Assembly: GCF_900101075.1 (NCBI RefSeq)
Contig: NZ_FNFY01000004.1
Span: 99,520-163,519, forward strand
Direction: 5' to 3'
Length of the DNA stretch: 64,000 nt
Source of the DNA: Lacicoccus qingdaonensis
GTDB taxonomy: Bacteria > Bacillota > Bacilli > Staphylococcales > Salinicoccaceae
Part shown: positions 18,709 through 27,899 of the stretch, piece after piece
How positions within the stretch are numbered: the first letter of the stretch is position 1
How the letters are laid out: every line of letters begins with the position of its first letter
The notes under the pieces: generated by a model
What the model was told of the DNA's origin: nothing
Seen by the model: only the letters and a program-made list of their open reading frames with translations
The model's database searches: none
Program-made: the position numbers and the translations under genes

Positions 18709-20352
18709 TTACTCCTCATCAGTGTTGACGCTCTCGTTTTGATCTTTGGCGTCTCTGTCAAAGATGTGTTCATATCCATTTTTCTCTAATATCGGGTCGA
18801 TATCTTTCTTCAATCCAAAGTAGTTCTTATTTGTATGTGCACTGATATTGAATCCATCTTCATCATTGATCCATATACGCCTATGGTTGATATATGAGCC
18901 AATGGTAAGGCCGATCAGGAAAATGACGAAGCCTGTTGCTATGATTGGCAGCGTAAGATCCTTCTTCAAGGTAAGGACCGTTGCCCAATGGTTTTCATTT
19001 TCAACGAACTTGACGCTGTACTCGTTATCCTGTGTGATATCGGTTGACAACATTACCTGAAGCAGGCTGAGTTCACTTGAATCACCATCTGTCACTTCAA
19101 AGACAAATGCCGGATTCGTTGCAACCGGTGTTTCTGATATCAGAGCGCCATTCTCATCAATTTCCACAAAGTCCGGTGCATAGGCACGCATATTCACTTC
19201 CATGCCCTCACCAATGTCATAAGACTGCTCAGGGTTGTCCAGATTGACGGTGAACTGTTCCCCAACCACTTCTCCATTGCTGTCCTCAAGCTGGAACGTC
19301 ATGGATTTCATCTGTGAGTTATCATAACTCGACTGATAAAGTTCAAACTGGTCAAAACGGTATGGGTGGTTCACCTGGATGCTGTAATCCTCTACTTTTT
19401 TAAGATCTGGTGATGCTCCGATTACATCCTTGTTTTGATTCTCATAGAAAGTGATGTCTGTCTGGTAGTTGCTCGTCACCATTTCATTTGTATTCTGGAG
19501 CGTATCATCAAACACTGTACCTGCATTTTCATCATACATATCAACTATGAAATCATTGTTCTCTACATAATACTGACCTCCGGTTTCCGGAATCTGGACC
19601 GTCTCTCCTTCAGTGATATAAACGAGTTCATCCACATACATGCCCGGGAAAAATCTCAGCATACTTCCAAATAGAAGTATAATAAGGCCGGTATGGTTTA
19701 TGTAGGGTCCCCATCTGGAGAGCCAGCCTTTTTCAAGAAGGTGATGGCTGCCGTCGGCTTTATGCTTGTATCCTTTTTTCTTCAGTTCTTCGATGACACT
19801 TCCAGTATTTGATACATTCTCCTGATGCAGATTTAAACGCTGTCGCTTATAAAAGGACGGATGCTTTTTGGCTCTTTGATTCCTTAATGATTTGAGCAGT
19901 GGCAAACCTCTGTCGATGCTTGCAGCAATAATGGATAATGCCAGCATACCGATCAGAATGATAAACCACCAGGAAGAATATAAATTATGAAAACCGAGTT
20001 CGTAATAAAGTCTGCCTATAGTTCCGTAGTTTTCAGTATAGTACTGTAAAGGATCGGATCCGACCGGTATAAAGTATTCCTGAGGGAAAAGTGTGCCGAT
20101 TGATGCTGATATCGCAATGATCAATATGATGGAAACCCCGACTTTTATGGATGTAAAAAAGATCCATATTTTGTCAAAAATACTTGTTGAACGCGTTTTA
20201 GAACGTATCGCACTGCCGTCATAGCGCATAAGGTCCTTTATTTTCTTTTTATCGTAGTCGCTGTTGATCATCTTCCCGCAAGACTGGCACAGCTGGGTGC
20301 CCGGTGGATTGACATGACCACAGGATCCACATTTTATTTCTTTTAATTCCAT
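18709..20352 (-). CDS. resB: cytochrome c maturation protein ResB (Ccs1-like)
   Basis: Partner of ResC in haem delivery to apocytochrome c. 547 residues. A short N-terminal zinc-ribbon-like segment with paired CxxC motifs (C8, C11, C22, C25) precedes membrane spans near 70, 125 and 215, a large extracytoplasmic domain (about 240-450) and a final span near 460-480. The same ribbon occurs in Bacillus ResB, so it is a family trait. The third gene-pair partner, ResA, is just upstream. Confidence 0.94.
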   Translation of the reverse strand: MELKEIKCGSCGHVNPPGTQLCQSCGKMINSDYDKKKIKDLMRYDGSAIRSKTRSTSIFDKIWIFFTSIKVGVSIILIIAISASIGTLFPQEYFIPVGSDPLQYYTENYGTIGRLYYELGFHNLYSSWWFIILIGMLALSIIAASIDRGLPLLKSLRNQRAKKHPSFYKRQRLNLHQENVSNTGSVIEELKKKGYKHKADGSHHLLEKGWLSRWGPYINHTGLIILLFGSMLRFFPGMYVDELVYITEGETVQIPETGGQYYVENNDFIVDMYDENAGTVFDDTLQNTNEMVTSNYQTDITFYENQNKDVIGASPDLKKVEDYSIQVNHPYRFDQFELYQSSYDNSQMKSMTFQLEDSNGEVVGEQFTVNLDNPEQSYDIGEGMEVNMRAYAPDFVEIDENGALISETPVATNPAFVFEVTDGDSSELSLLQVMLSTDITQDNEYSVKFVENENHWATVLTLKKDLTLPIIATGFVIFLIGLTIGSYINHRRIWINDEDGFNISAHTNKNYFGLKKDIDPILEKNGYEHIFDRDAKDQNESVNTDEE

Positions 20353-20363
20353 TGAATTTCATC

Positions 20364-20897
20364 CTATTCCGATGTCGATTGTTCTATAAAACTATATATA
20401 TCATCCGTCGTCAGCTGATACTCCTGCTTTTCAACTACTACACCATTTTTATCTATTGCGATGGTCGTCGGCAATGGCCCGACCTGGTAAGCTTTGGTCA
20501 CATCCCTGTTACTGTCCAGAGCAATTGGAAAGCTTAAGTTTTCATCGAGGCTGGACAGGAACTGGTTGATCTGCTGTTCACCTTCGGAAACGTTGACAGC
20601 AACAATTTCATAGTCTTCATGACCTTCATTATAGATTTCATTCATATCGGGCATTTCTTCGCGGCATGGTTCACACCATGTGCCCCAGAAATTCAATATG
20701 ACACCTTTATCCTCGTTGATTTCCGAGAGCTGCATTTCTTCTCCATTTAAAGTTTCAAGCTGGAAATCCACCGCATCGTCCCCGACTTGTATTGCCTGTG
20801 AATCGGATGTCAGGTTGAACCATAATGTAACGCCTAATAATATGACTATACTTAAAATGATACTTGTACGAAGTATATTTCTTGTCTTTTTCTTCAT
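20364..20897 (-). CDS. resA: thiol-disulfide oxidoreductase ResA
   Basis: Membrane-tethered, outward-facing thioredoxin-like reductant that keeps the CXXCH cysteines of apocytochrome c reduced before haem attachment. 177 residues from the ATG at 20897, chosen for AGGTGA five bases upstream; the frame runs on to 20918. Signal anchor at about 9-27, then the thioredoxin fold with the WCEPC active site (C75, C78), the E in GEEMQLSEI, and the cis-proline segment GPLPTTIAID. First gene of resABCDE. Confidence 0.93.
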   Translation of the reverse strand: MKKKTRNILRTSIILSIVILLGVTLWFNLTSDSQAIQVGDDAVDFQLETLNGEEMQLSEINEDKGVILNFWGTWCEPCREEMPDMNEIYNEGHEDYEIVAVNVSEGEQQINQFLSSLDENLSFPIALDSNRDVTKAYQVGPLPTTIAIDKNGVVVEKQEYQLTTDDIYSFIEQSTSE

Positions 20898-20986
20898 AAA
20901 ATTCACCTGCCGTAACAATTTTAGCTCTATTTATTATAGCATTCATATAATTAGTACGGTTTGACAGTATTATGACAATCAGCCGG

Positions 20987-21712
20987 TCATCCTTTAGCGT
21001 TGGCAATCAATTTTTTTACTTCATGAGGCTTTAAAAATCTGTACTCGCCTTCACTCAGTTTATCCAGATCTAAAAAGTCGTATTTAATGCGTGTCAATTT
21101 AAGCACTTCCAGGTCAAAATACTCGAACATCCTGCGGACCTGGCGGTTGCGCCCCTCATGTATTGTCACATCCAATATCATATTTCTGTCTTTTTTATCC
21201 CGGATGATCTCGATGCCAGCCGGAGCCGTCTTCCCGTCTTCAAGCTGTAAGCCTTTCGCCATTTCTTTCTGCTGGTGCCTCTTCAGTATGCCGTCCACTT
21301 TTACCCTGTATGTTTTTGTCACTTCAAATTTTGGGTGGGTCATGTATTGTGTGAATTCACCGTCGTTGGTCAGAAGCAGTATGCCGGATGTGTCATAATC
21401 CAGTCTTCCGACCGGATAGATCCTTAAACCAAGCCCTTCAAATTTTGAAGTGACCGTTCTGCGGTTGTTATCATCTTCAACCGCCGATATTTCACCGGAA
21501 GGCTTATAATATAAAATATATACTTTCTCTTCTTTGGTTAATGGCACCCCGTCGACCTCGACTTTATCATTGTCTGTCACTTTCGTGCCGAGTACAGTTA
21601 TAATCGTTCCATTTACACTGACCCTGCCGCCGGTTATCAGTTCCTCAGCTTTACGTCGTGATGTCACTCCGCTGTCGGCTATTGCTTTTTGTAAACGTAC
21701 TTCATTTGTCAT
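20987..21712 (-). CDS. rluB: 23S rRNA pseudouridine synthase RluB
   Basis: Converts a uridine of 23S rRNA helix 89/90 region to pseudouridine. 241 residues: N-terminal S4 RNA-binding domain (about 4-60) then an RsuA-type catalytic domain with the GRLDYDTSGILLLTND motif, catalytic aspartate about 105, and the C-terminal EGRNRQVRRMF segment. The start overlaps scpB by 11 bases with GGAGG in the scpB end. The order scpA-scpB-rluB-res is the Bacillus order. Confidence 0.94.
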   Translation of the reverse strand: MTNEVRLQKAIADSGVTSRRKAEELITGGRVSVNGTIITVLGTKVTDNDKVEVDGVPLTKEEKVYILYYKPSGEISAVEDDNNRRTVTSKFEGLGLRIYPVGRLDYDTSGILLLTNDGEFTQYMTHPKFEVTKTYRVKVDGILKRHQQKEMAKGLQLEDGKTAPAGIEIIRDKKDRNMILDVTIHEGRNRQVRRMFEYFDLEVLKLTRIKYDFLDLDKLSEGEYRFLKPHEVKKLIANAKG

Positions 21713-22244
21713 GCTCTTCCTCCTTTAAATTATTAAAGAACAGATCGATTTCTTCCTGCTCTTTAATGTCGTCCTGTGTCGGCAGATCTTCCAAGCTCTT
21801 CAGTCCGAAGACCTGCAGAAATGTCTCTCCGGTGACAAAATGTGCAGCCCGTTCGTTCTCCAGATTCTTCTTTAAAATCAGGTTCTTATTCATCAATGTG
21901 GATATTGGGCCGTCAGACTGCACACCACGCAGTTCTTCTATCATGGCACGGGACGCCGGCTGATTGTACGCAATGATGGATAAGACTTCAAGTGCTGCCT
22001 GGGACAGCTTATTTTTAGGTTTATCCTGAAGTATTCTGTCAATATATTTCTCCATGCCGGCGGTCGTCTTTAAAAAGTAGCGCTGATCATGTCTGCTGAT
22101 GGACAAATGCGGTTTTTCATAATTTTCGACTTCATTGTACAGCTGCTGTTTTGTTATCGGAACATGCATGATGAGCTGTTCTTCAGTCAGTCCGATATCA
22201 CCCGCGATATACAGGAGCCCTTCTATTATATCTATTTTCTCCAT
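21702..22244 (-). CDS. scpB: segregation and condensation protein ScpB
   Basis: Winged-helix kite subunit of the SMC-ScpAB condensin complex that organises and separates replicated chromosomes. 180 residues, with the family segment LSQAALEVLSIIAYNQPASRAMIEELRG compressed in two winged helices (about 8-80 and 95-160). Six bases downstream of scpA and overlapping rluB, so it is one operon. Confidence 0.95.
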   Translation of the reverse strand: MEKIDIIEGLLYIAGDIGLTEEQLIMHVPITKQQLYNEVENYEKPHLSISRHDQRYFLKTTAGMEKYIDRILQDKPKNKLSQAALEVLSIIAYNQPASRAMIEELRGVQSDGPISTLMNKNLILKKNLENERAAHFVTGETFLQVFGLKSLEDLPTQDDIKEQEEIDLFFNNLKEEEHDK

Positions 22245-22249
22245 GAGTA

Positions 22250-22957
22250 TTACTGCCTTTCAAACTGATGATTCCCATCCTCCGAAATGTGAATCATCAT
22301 CTTATGTGATTTCACCCAGTCAAGGATGACTATAAATACTGCCACGACCATCGGCCTTGATTCATTGAAACTGAAAAGCTCGGAAAAACCGAGGGAATTC
22401 TTCTGTTCGAATCTTTTATCTATATAAAACTCTGCCTGCTCTCTTGAAACGACTTCACGTCTGATTGTCACAGTCTGCGGCTGATTCAGGGAAACACGCA
22501 TTCTGACTTTCTGGTATGCTTCCAGCAAGTGTGATAGATTTAATGAGAGATCTTCGCCGCTGTCATCATTTTCCTCAAGATCATGTGGCGGTTTGATAAA
22601 TGTTTTATCATTTTCGAGCTTGAGATTATGAAGCTCTTCGGCGTATTCCTTATAATTCTGGTATTCCAGCAGCTGTTCAAGCAGTTGTTCCCTCGGATCT
22701 TCATAATCCTCCTCAACGGCTGCAGGTTCCGGAAGCAGCATGAAACTTTTTATTTTCAGAAGTTCGCTGGCCATCACCAGATATTCGCTGGCTACATTGA
22801 TCTCCAGTTCTTTCATCTGGTTTATGTATTCCATGTACTGTTCGGTCAATGTTGCCATCGGGATATCGTATATATCAATTTCCAGTTCCTTGATCAAGTG
22901 TAACAGCAAGTCGAGAGGACCTTCAAAAATATCTAATCTAACCTCATAGGTAAGCAT
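22250..22957 (-). CDS. scpA: segregation and condensation protein ScpA
   Basis: Kleisin subunit that bridges the SMC heads in condensin. 235 residues; the N-terminal SMC-neck-binding helix FEGPLDLLLHLIKELEIDI is at about 11-29 and the C-terminal winged helix (EQKNSLGFSELFSF) near 180-200, with an acidic linker between. GAGG precedes the ATG at 22957. Divergent from the DUF309 gene by 28 bases. Confidence 0.95.
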   Translation of the reverse strand: MLTYEVRLDIFEGPLDLLLHLIKELEIDIYDIPMATLTEQYMEYINQMKELEINVASEYLVMASELLKIKSFMLLPEPAAVEEDYEDPREQLLEQLLEYQNYKEYAEELHNLKLENDKTFIKPPHDLEENDDSGEDLSLNLSHLLEAYQKVRMRVSLNQPQTVTIRREVVSREQAEFYIDKRFEQKNSLGFSELFSFNESRPMVVAVFIVILDWVKSHKMMIHISEDGNHQFERQ

Positions 22958-22985
22958 ACTAAAACCTCAATTTTGGAGAATGTTT

Positions 22986-23513
22986 ATGGATAAAATTACT
23001 TTGTTAAATTACTATAACGAATTTATTATAAAGCAAGATTACTTTGAATGCCATGAAATCATGGAAGACTCGTGGAAATCAAAAGAAAATTTTACTAAAA
23101 ATCTTGATGAAGTATTTTTTATACAAGTTTCCACTGCCGAGTATCACTACCGCAGGAACAACCTTTATGGTGCAAAGAAAATATATAACCGTGCTGTGGA
23201 CAGACTGAACAGCAGACCGATTGATTATAATGAATACGGCCTAAAAAGCACAATAAAAAATATCATCGGAAATCGTTTACATAATATAGATTATGTAAAC
23301 TTCAAGCCGCTGCAACTCCCATTGACGGATGATATGTACAGAAAGCTGCATTCTTTTGCCATGCCCGATGTATCTTACGAGGAATTTCTGGAATATATTA
23401 AAAACCTTCATAAAACCAGCATAATGCTTGTAGAAAAACACCGGTTAAGAGACCGCAGTGAAATTATCAATGTAAGGAATGCCAATCGATTGAAGAAGCG
23501 CAGAAAAGATTGA
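22986..23513 (+). CDS. DUF309 protein, YpuF-like
   Basis: 175-residue soluble protein of the DUF309 family, recognised by the YFECHEIMEDSWK motif near residue 20 (the HExxEExW helix of the family). It sits next to scpA as ypuF does in Bacillus, but in the opposite direction. I use the second ATG (22986), seven bases from GGAG; the first ATG at 22980 overlaps the ribosome site. The family forms helical bundles and may bind a metal through the His/Glu helix, but no reaction has been firmly assigned. Confidence 0.85.
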   Translation: MDKITLLNYYNEFIIKQDYFECHEIMEDSWKSKENFTKNLDEVFFIQVSTAEYHYRRNNLYGAKKIYNRAVDRLNSRPIDYNEYGLKSTIKNIIGNRLHNIDYVNFKPLQLPLTDDMYRKLHSFAMPDVSYEEFLEYIKNLHKTSIMLVEKHRLRDRSEIINVRNANRLKKRRKD

Positions 23514-23525
23514 CGCCTGCAAACT

Positions 23526-23566
23526 AAAAACTGCGGACAAACAACAATGATTTGTCCGCAGTTTTT
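23526..23566. terminator. bidirectional terminator between the ypuF-like gene and the deoB unit
   Basis: Sixteen-base stem (AAAAACTGCGGACAAA and its complement) with T runs on both strands. It ends the DUF309 gene on plus and the deoB/27-residue ORF transcript on minus. Confidence 0.92.
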
Positions 23567-23573
23567 CAATTTT

Positions 23574-23657
23574 TCACACTAAAAATACCCAGTATGAAAT
23601 TCCCCAAGCCAATGCAAAAATCAGTATTAAAATAAAAACGAGTTTTCTGTTTCTCAT
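23574..23657 (-). CDS. possible 27-residue membrane peptide behind deoB
   Basis: A short frame directly after deoB (TGA-C-ATG), encoding MRNRKLVFILILIFALAW followed by ISYWVFLV: a basic start and one complete membrane span. It ends just before the terminator of the transcript. The ribosome site is weak (GAAGTGA, inside the deoB end), so translation would rest on coupling. The composition is convincing as a single-span miniprotein, but I know of no named homologue. Confidence 0.45.
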   Translation of the reverse strand: MRNRKLVFILILIFALAWGISYWVFLV

Positions 23658-23658
23658 G

Positions 23659-24831
23659 TCACTTCAACTCGCCCAGCAGGCTTTTACCTTTTGTTTCATA
23701 TTGAATATCGAAGTTCTCTGCGATTGTAGCAGCAAGATCACTGAATGTATCACTGTTGCGCAGCGGACCAAAATTCAAGTCTCTCTTAGAAGTCATCAGT
23801 AATGGTACATATTCCCTTGTGTGGTCGGTGCCTGTGTGCGTCGGGTCATTCCCATGGTCTGCTGTAATGATAAGAAGATCGTCATCCTGCAGTTTCGCAG
23901 TGATTTCAGGCAGGCGCTCGTCAAATTCTTTCAGGGCATTCGAATAACCTGCCGGATCTCTTCGGTGTCCGTACAAGGCATCGAAGTCAACTAGGTTTAA
24001 AAATGACATGCCCTCAAATTCGCGGTCCATGACTTCAAGCAATTTATCTACGCCGTCATCGTTATTTTTTGTTCTGACGGAATCAGTAATCCCTGAACCG
24101 GTGAAAATATCATTGATCTTACCGATACCGATGACGTCTTTGCCCGACTCTTCCAAAGCGTTCAGAACTGTTTTACCAAATGGCTCCAGGGCATAATCAT
24201 GTCTGTTTTCGGTTCTTGTAAAGTCTTTTTTATTTGTTCCCACAAACGGCCTTGCAATGACTCTGCCCACCAGAAATTCAGGATCTTTGGTCATTTCTCT
24301 CACTTTTTCACAAATTTCATAAAGTTCCTCAAGAGGAATCACTTCTTCATGCGCTGCGATTTGAAGCACAGGGTCATTAGAAGTGTAAACAATCAGATCG
24401 CCCGTTTCCAGCTGATTTTCTCCATAATCTTTAATGATTTCAGTCCCGCTTGCAGGAATGTTCCCAACAATTTCCCGGCCTGTCGCCTTTCTGATTTTAT
24501 CCAGTAACTCTTCCGGGAAACCTTCAGGATATACTTTGAACGGTTTATCGATATGCAGGCCTGCAATTTCCCAATGACCCGTCATGGTATCTTTGCCCTG
24601 CGAAAGTTCAGCCATTTTACTGTAAAAGGCCTGAGTGGTTTCAGGACAGCCTACACCAGGCAGCTCATCTATGCAGCCAAGACCCAGTTTTTCCAGGTTC
24701 CCCAAAGTAACCGGAGAATCTTCCAGGAGGTGTTTAAGTGTATGTGTACCTTCGTCCCCAAATTCTTTTGCATCATGCTGTGCGCCGATACCGACTGAAT
24801 CCAATACTATTAAATGTATTCTTTTAAACAT
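23659..24831 (-). CDS. deoB: phosphopentomutase
   Basis: Interconverts ribose (or deoxyribose) 5-phosphate and 1-phosphate in nucleoside salvage, with two manganese ions. 390 residues. Alkaline-phosphatase superfamily: the metal site [22 protein letters not shown] is split over the start (about 10-32), the phosphothreonine segment KDTMTGHWE is near 80-90, and the C-terminal metal site [19 protein letters not shown] is near 325. Follows xerD, as drm does in Bacillus; the usual partner punA is not adjacent. Confidence 0.97.
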   Translation of the reverse strand: MFKRIHLIVLDSVGIGAQHDAKEFGDEGTHTLKHLLEDSPVTLGNLEKLGLGCIDELPGVGCPETTQAFYSKMAELSQGKDTMTGHWEIAGLHIDKPFKVYPEGFPEELLDKIRKATGREIVGNIPASGTEIIKDYGENQLETGDLIVYTSNDPVLQIAAHEEVIPLEELYEICEKVREMTKDPEFLVGRVIARPFVGTNKKDFTRTENRHDYALEPFGKTVLNALEESGKDVIGIGKINDIFTGSGITDSVRTKNNDDGVDKLLEVMDREFEGMSFLNLVDFDALYGHRRDPAGYSNALKEFDERLPEITAKLQDDDLLIITADHGNDPTHTGTDHTREYVPLLMTSKRDLNFGPLRNSDTFSDLAATIAENFDIQYETKGKSLLGELK

Positions 24832-24837
24832 ATAATC

Positions 24838-25725
24838 CTACTTTCTCGGGTGAAATTGTTTATACATTTCACGAATTTTAGTGGTTGATATTTGCGTATA
24901 TATTTGAGTGGTACTGATATCCGAATGGCCGAGCATTTCCTGAACAGCCCTCAGATCGGCCCCGTTCTCAATCAGATGGGTAGCGAAAGAATGCCTGAAA
25001 GTGTGCGGTGTGATATTTTTCCTGATGCCGCTCAGCAGCTCATATTTTTTTATAGTTTTCCACAGTCCCTGACGGGTGAAGCCCCGTCCTCTGTTAGTGA
25101 TGAAAAGGTCATCATTATCGTCTGTTTTAAGCAGATAGGGTCTGACTTCGGCCACATAGTGATCGAGTTTTTTTGCGACAAAATCTGTAATGGGCACTAT
25201 TCTTTCCTTGCTTCCTTTGCCGCTGACCCGGATGAAGCCCATTTCCGTATTGATATCCGCCCTTTTAATACTGATCAGTTCACTCACACGGATACCTGAT
25301 GCATAGAGGACTTCCATCAGGGTGTTGTCCCTCAGCCCTGCCGGAGATGCATCGGGTGTATTCAGCAGGATTTCCATTTCTTCAATCGTCAAATACTCGG
25401 GCAGTTTCTTTTCTCCTCTGACTGCAGTCAGCTTTACTGCGGGATTCACCTCAATAATGTTCTGGTTAAGTAAAAAATGATGGAAATTCCTTAATGTTGA
25501 CTGCGTTCTGGAGATGGTTTGTGCACTCAGCCCCTTGTCTGTAAGGAACTTGATAAACTGAATCAATACTTCAGTATCCACATTATCCAGAGATTTGATA
25601 TTGTTGTCTGCCAAATAATTTGTATAATGCTTCAAATCTTGTCTGTAGGAACTGAGTGAAGCAGAACTCAGACCTTTTTCAATTTTCAGGAAGGTAATAT
25701 ATTCATCAACATATACATCAATCAT
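24838..25725 (-). CDS. xerD: site-specific tyrosine recombinase XerD
   Basis: Resolves chromosome dimers at dif together with XerC. 295 residues from the ATG at 25725, which overlaps the fur end by eight bases; the open frame runs to 25770, but the extra residues are not in the family. SAM-like N-terminal domain (about 1-90) and catalytic domain with R146, K170, H241-xx-R244, H267 and the nucleophile Y276 (TTQIYTQ), the complete R-K-H-R-H-Y set. The Bacillus order fur-xerD-deoB is kept, without the small yqzK gene between fur and xerD. Confidence 0.95.
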   Translation of the reverse strand: MIDVYVDEYITFLKIEKGLSSASLSSYRQDLKHYTNYLADNNIKSLDNVDTEVLIQFIKFLTDKGLSAQTISRTQSTLRNFHHFLLNQNIIEVNPAVKLTAVRGEKKLPEYLTIEEMEILLNTPDASPAGLRDNTLMEVLYASGIRVSELISIKRADINTEMGFIRVSGKGSKERIVPITDFVAKKLDHYVAEVRPYLLKTDDNDDLFITNRGRGFTRQGLWKTIKKYELLSGIRKNITPHTFRHSFATHLIENGADLRAVQEMLGHSDISTTQIYTQISTTKIREMYKQFHPRK

Positions 25726-26179
25726 TGTCCGTGTTCTCCACATTTGATGTGCACGTTCTGCATATGCCATGAAAAGTCAGACGATGATCTGTAATTTTGA
25801 ACTGAAAATCACTTTCAACTATTTTCTCGACATCCCCGAGCAGGTCCTCTTCAATCTCCTCGACAGAACCACAGTTGATACAGACGAGATGATGGTGAAA
25901 ATGTTCAGCCCCTTCTTTACGGAGGTCATATCTTGACACACCATCTCCAAAATTGATCTTGTCTAAGATTTTCAATTCATTAAGCAGTTCCAAAGTGCGA
26001 TATACAGTAGCAAGCCCGATCTCAGGGTATTTATCTTTAACTTTCATGAAAACATCTTCCGCGCTTAAATGATCACTTTCATTTTCCAGTAATACCCGAA
26101 GTGTCACTTCACGCTGTGGTGTCAATTTATATCGCGCATCATGAAGGGCTTCTTTTATATGCTGTATTCTTTTTTCCAC
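25718..26179 (-). CDS. fur: ferric uptake regulator Fur
   Basis: Iron-responsive repressor of the Fur family. 153 residues with a GTG start at 26179 after AGGTGG. Winged-helix DNA-binding domain (about 10-85, with PEIGLATVYRTLELL recognition helix), the HFHHHLVCINCG metal site near 93-104 and a C-terminal CRTC pair, so two structural-zinc CxxC motifs are complete. The gene context (nudF upstream, xerD downstream) supports Fur rather than PerR or Zur. Confidence 0.93.
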   Translation of the reverse strand: MEKRIQHIKEALHDARYKLTPQREVTLRVLLENESDHLSAEDVFMKVKDKYPEIGLATVYRTLELLNELKILDKINFGDGVSRYDLRKEGAEHFHHHLVCINCGSVEEIEEDLLGDVEKIVESDFQFKITDHRLTFHGICRTCTSNVENTDND

Positions 26180-26250
26180 GACGCCACCTACTTTAATCTT
26201 TTATCAATATACATTATACAAAACTTTCAAGAGGATTAAAAGTTATTAAT

Positions 26251-26270
26251 AATAATTATAAATAATTATT
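26251..26270. promoter_or_regulatory. AT-rich dyad upstream of fur
   Basis: Inverted repeat AATAATTA / TAATTATT with a four-base centre, 72-91 bases upstream of the fur start and just upstream of a TATAAT box at about 26215. It resembles the AT-rich 7-1-7 dyads bound by Fur/PerR proteins but is not a clean match to either consensus. Candidate operator only. Confidence 0.35.
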
Positions 26271-26284
26271 ACTCTAATTGAGAA

Positions 26285-26833
26285 TCATAAATTTGATAAT
26301 ATATATTGTACAGCAATTATGGTTTTGGCATCACGAAAATACCCTTTTTCAAGGTTTTCTTTCAATGAACTGAGTGGTATTTTAACAATATCCAAAAATT
26401 CATCATTTTCAAGAGCCTGGTCTTCCAGCCTGATATCCTCGGCAATGTACAAGTGGATCAATTCGCTGGCAAAGCCCGGTGCCGTGTAAAATTCATACAG
26501 CTTTCTGATGTCGGAGCTGACAGCACCTATCTCTTCTTTCAATTCTTTTTTTGCAGTTTCATCAGGCGCCTCGTTCTCTTCCACCTTACCTGCCGGTATT
26601 TCTAAAATCACTTCGCCTGTCGGCGTTCTGTACTGCCTCACAAAGTACAGATGTTCTTCATGTACAGCAATGATTGCGACTGCGCCATTGTGATGCACGA
26701 CTTCCCTTTTTGAAACATTGCCGTTTGGAAGTAAAACATCATCATGTGTCACTTTTATAATTTTACCATTAAATATTTCTTTTGAATTCATCACTTTTTC
26801 TCTCAAATGTTCAAATGATTCATTGTTAGTCAT
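26285..26833 (-). CDS. nudF: ADP-ribose pyrophosphatase (Nudix)
   Basis: Hydrolyses ADP-ribose to AMP and ribose 5-phosphate. 182 residues. Nudix box GKVEENEAPDETAKKELKEE at about 108-127; the arginine of the consensus REUxEE is lysine here. The upstream substrate-binding GGAVAIIA-like strand and EIPAGKVE are typical of NudF. AGGAG precedes the ATG at 26833 by seven bases. Beside fur and the YqkF/YqkD pair, a clustering also found in Bacillus. Confidence 0.92.
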   Translation of the reverse strand: MTNNESFEHLREKVMNSKEIFNGKIIKVTHDDVLLPNGNVSKREVVHHNGAVAIIAVHEEHLYFVRQYRTPTGEVILEIPAGKVEENEAPDETAKKELKEEIGAVSSDIRKLYEFYTAPGFASELIHLYIAEDIRLEDQALENDEFLDIVKIPLSSLKENLEKGYFRDAKTIIAVQYILSNL

Positions 26834-26923
26834 ATGTAAGCTCCTAGACTGTTTATTTTCTTAACTATATCATTAAATACAGACCTTTAAAAAGACACTG
26901 AAAATAAAAAGATTATGAAAATG

Positions 26924-26953
26924 TTCAAATTTATATTGAAGTATTGATATAAT
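26924..26953 (+). promoter_or_regulatory. possible promoter of the yqkF-yqkD pair
   Basis: A perfect TATAAT at 26948 with TTCAAA 18 bases upstream. The -35 box is weak; the position, about 35 bases before the start codon, is right. Confidence 0.4.
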
Positions 26954-26987
26954 CATCATAGTGAATCATATGAAGGAGTTTTATGAA

Positions 26988-27899
26988 ATGATAAATGTCC
27001 AATCCAATAATAACCTCATACTTTCTCAAGTGGCTTTGGGTTGTATGAATTTACCTTTGGAAGATGAAATAAAGACAGAAGAAATTATAGAATATGCACT
27101 GTCAGAGAACATCAATTATTTTGATACTGCAGATTTGTATCAATTTGGCAGAAACGAAGAAGTTACAGGAAAAATACTGAGCAGGTACAGGAGTCGCCAT
27201 GATTTTACGATTGGTACAAAAGTCGGCAACGAATTCGACCGGCATCTGCAGCAGAAAATCGGCTGGAATCCGACAGCCAAATATATAAAGGGACAGGTCA
27301 AAAATTCTCTTCACAGAATGAATGTGGACAGTATAGACCTTTATCAGCTGCATGGCGGAACAATCGAAGATGACAAGGATGAAACGATCGAAGCATTCGA
27401 AGATTTAAAAGCCGAAGGCATCATCAAAAGTTACGGACTGTCCTCCATCCGTCCGAATGTCATTGATTACTATATAAGAAACAGTAATATTGACACTCTG
27501 ATGCTCCAGTTCAATCCGATCGACAACAGGCCGCTCGAACTGATGACTTCTCTTGAAGATGTGGTAGTAATGGCAAGAGGACCTTTGATGCAGGGATTAT
27601 TTACACAGAAGTCTGCTGAAGTCTTGCAACATAAATTCCCGGATGGTATGTTTAATTATTCATCCGATGAATTGAATGCAATACTGGGTGAATTGATGGA
27701 AGTATCAGATGATTTGACTGCACTGTCCTACAGATATATTCTTGATTCTGCAAATATTATAGTGAGCGGTGTCAGCACTCTGGAACAGCTTGAGAATAAT
27801 ATGGATAGTTACAGAAAATCACTGGAAATTAACAGTTCTGATTTCAGCGGAATACTTCAAAAATTCAAAAAGCTAAGATATGAGGAACATAGAATATGA
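26988..27899 (+). CDS. aldo/keto reductase, YqkF-like
   Basis: NADPH-dependent carbonyl reductase of the aldo/keto reductase fold; the natural substrate is unknown. About 303 residues from the ATG at 26988, nine bases from GGAG. Family motifs: FDTADLYQFGRNEE with the catalytic Asp and Tyr near 38-45, catalytic Lys in TIGTKVG, the histidine in LYQLHGG, and the C-terminal VSGVSTLEQLENN cofactor site. It overlaps the next gene by four bases (ATGA), and its pairing with a YqkD-like hydrolase next to nudF mirrors Bacillus yqkF/yqkD. Confidence 0.88.
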   Translation: MINVQSNNNLILSQVALGCMNLPLEDEIKTEEIIEYALSENINYFDTADLYQFGRNEEVTGKILSRYRSRHDFTIGTKVGNEFDRHLQQKIGWNPTAKYIKGQVKNSLHRMNVDSIDLYQLHGGTIEDDKDETIEAFEDLKAEGIIKSYGLSSIRPNVIDYYIRNSNIDTLMLQFNPIDNRPLELMTSLEDVVVMARGPLMQGLFTQKSAEVLQHKFPDGMFNYSSDELNAILGELMEVSDDLTALSYRYILDSANIIVSGVSTLEQLENNMDSYRKSLEINSSDFSGILQKFKKLRYEEHRI

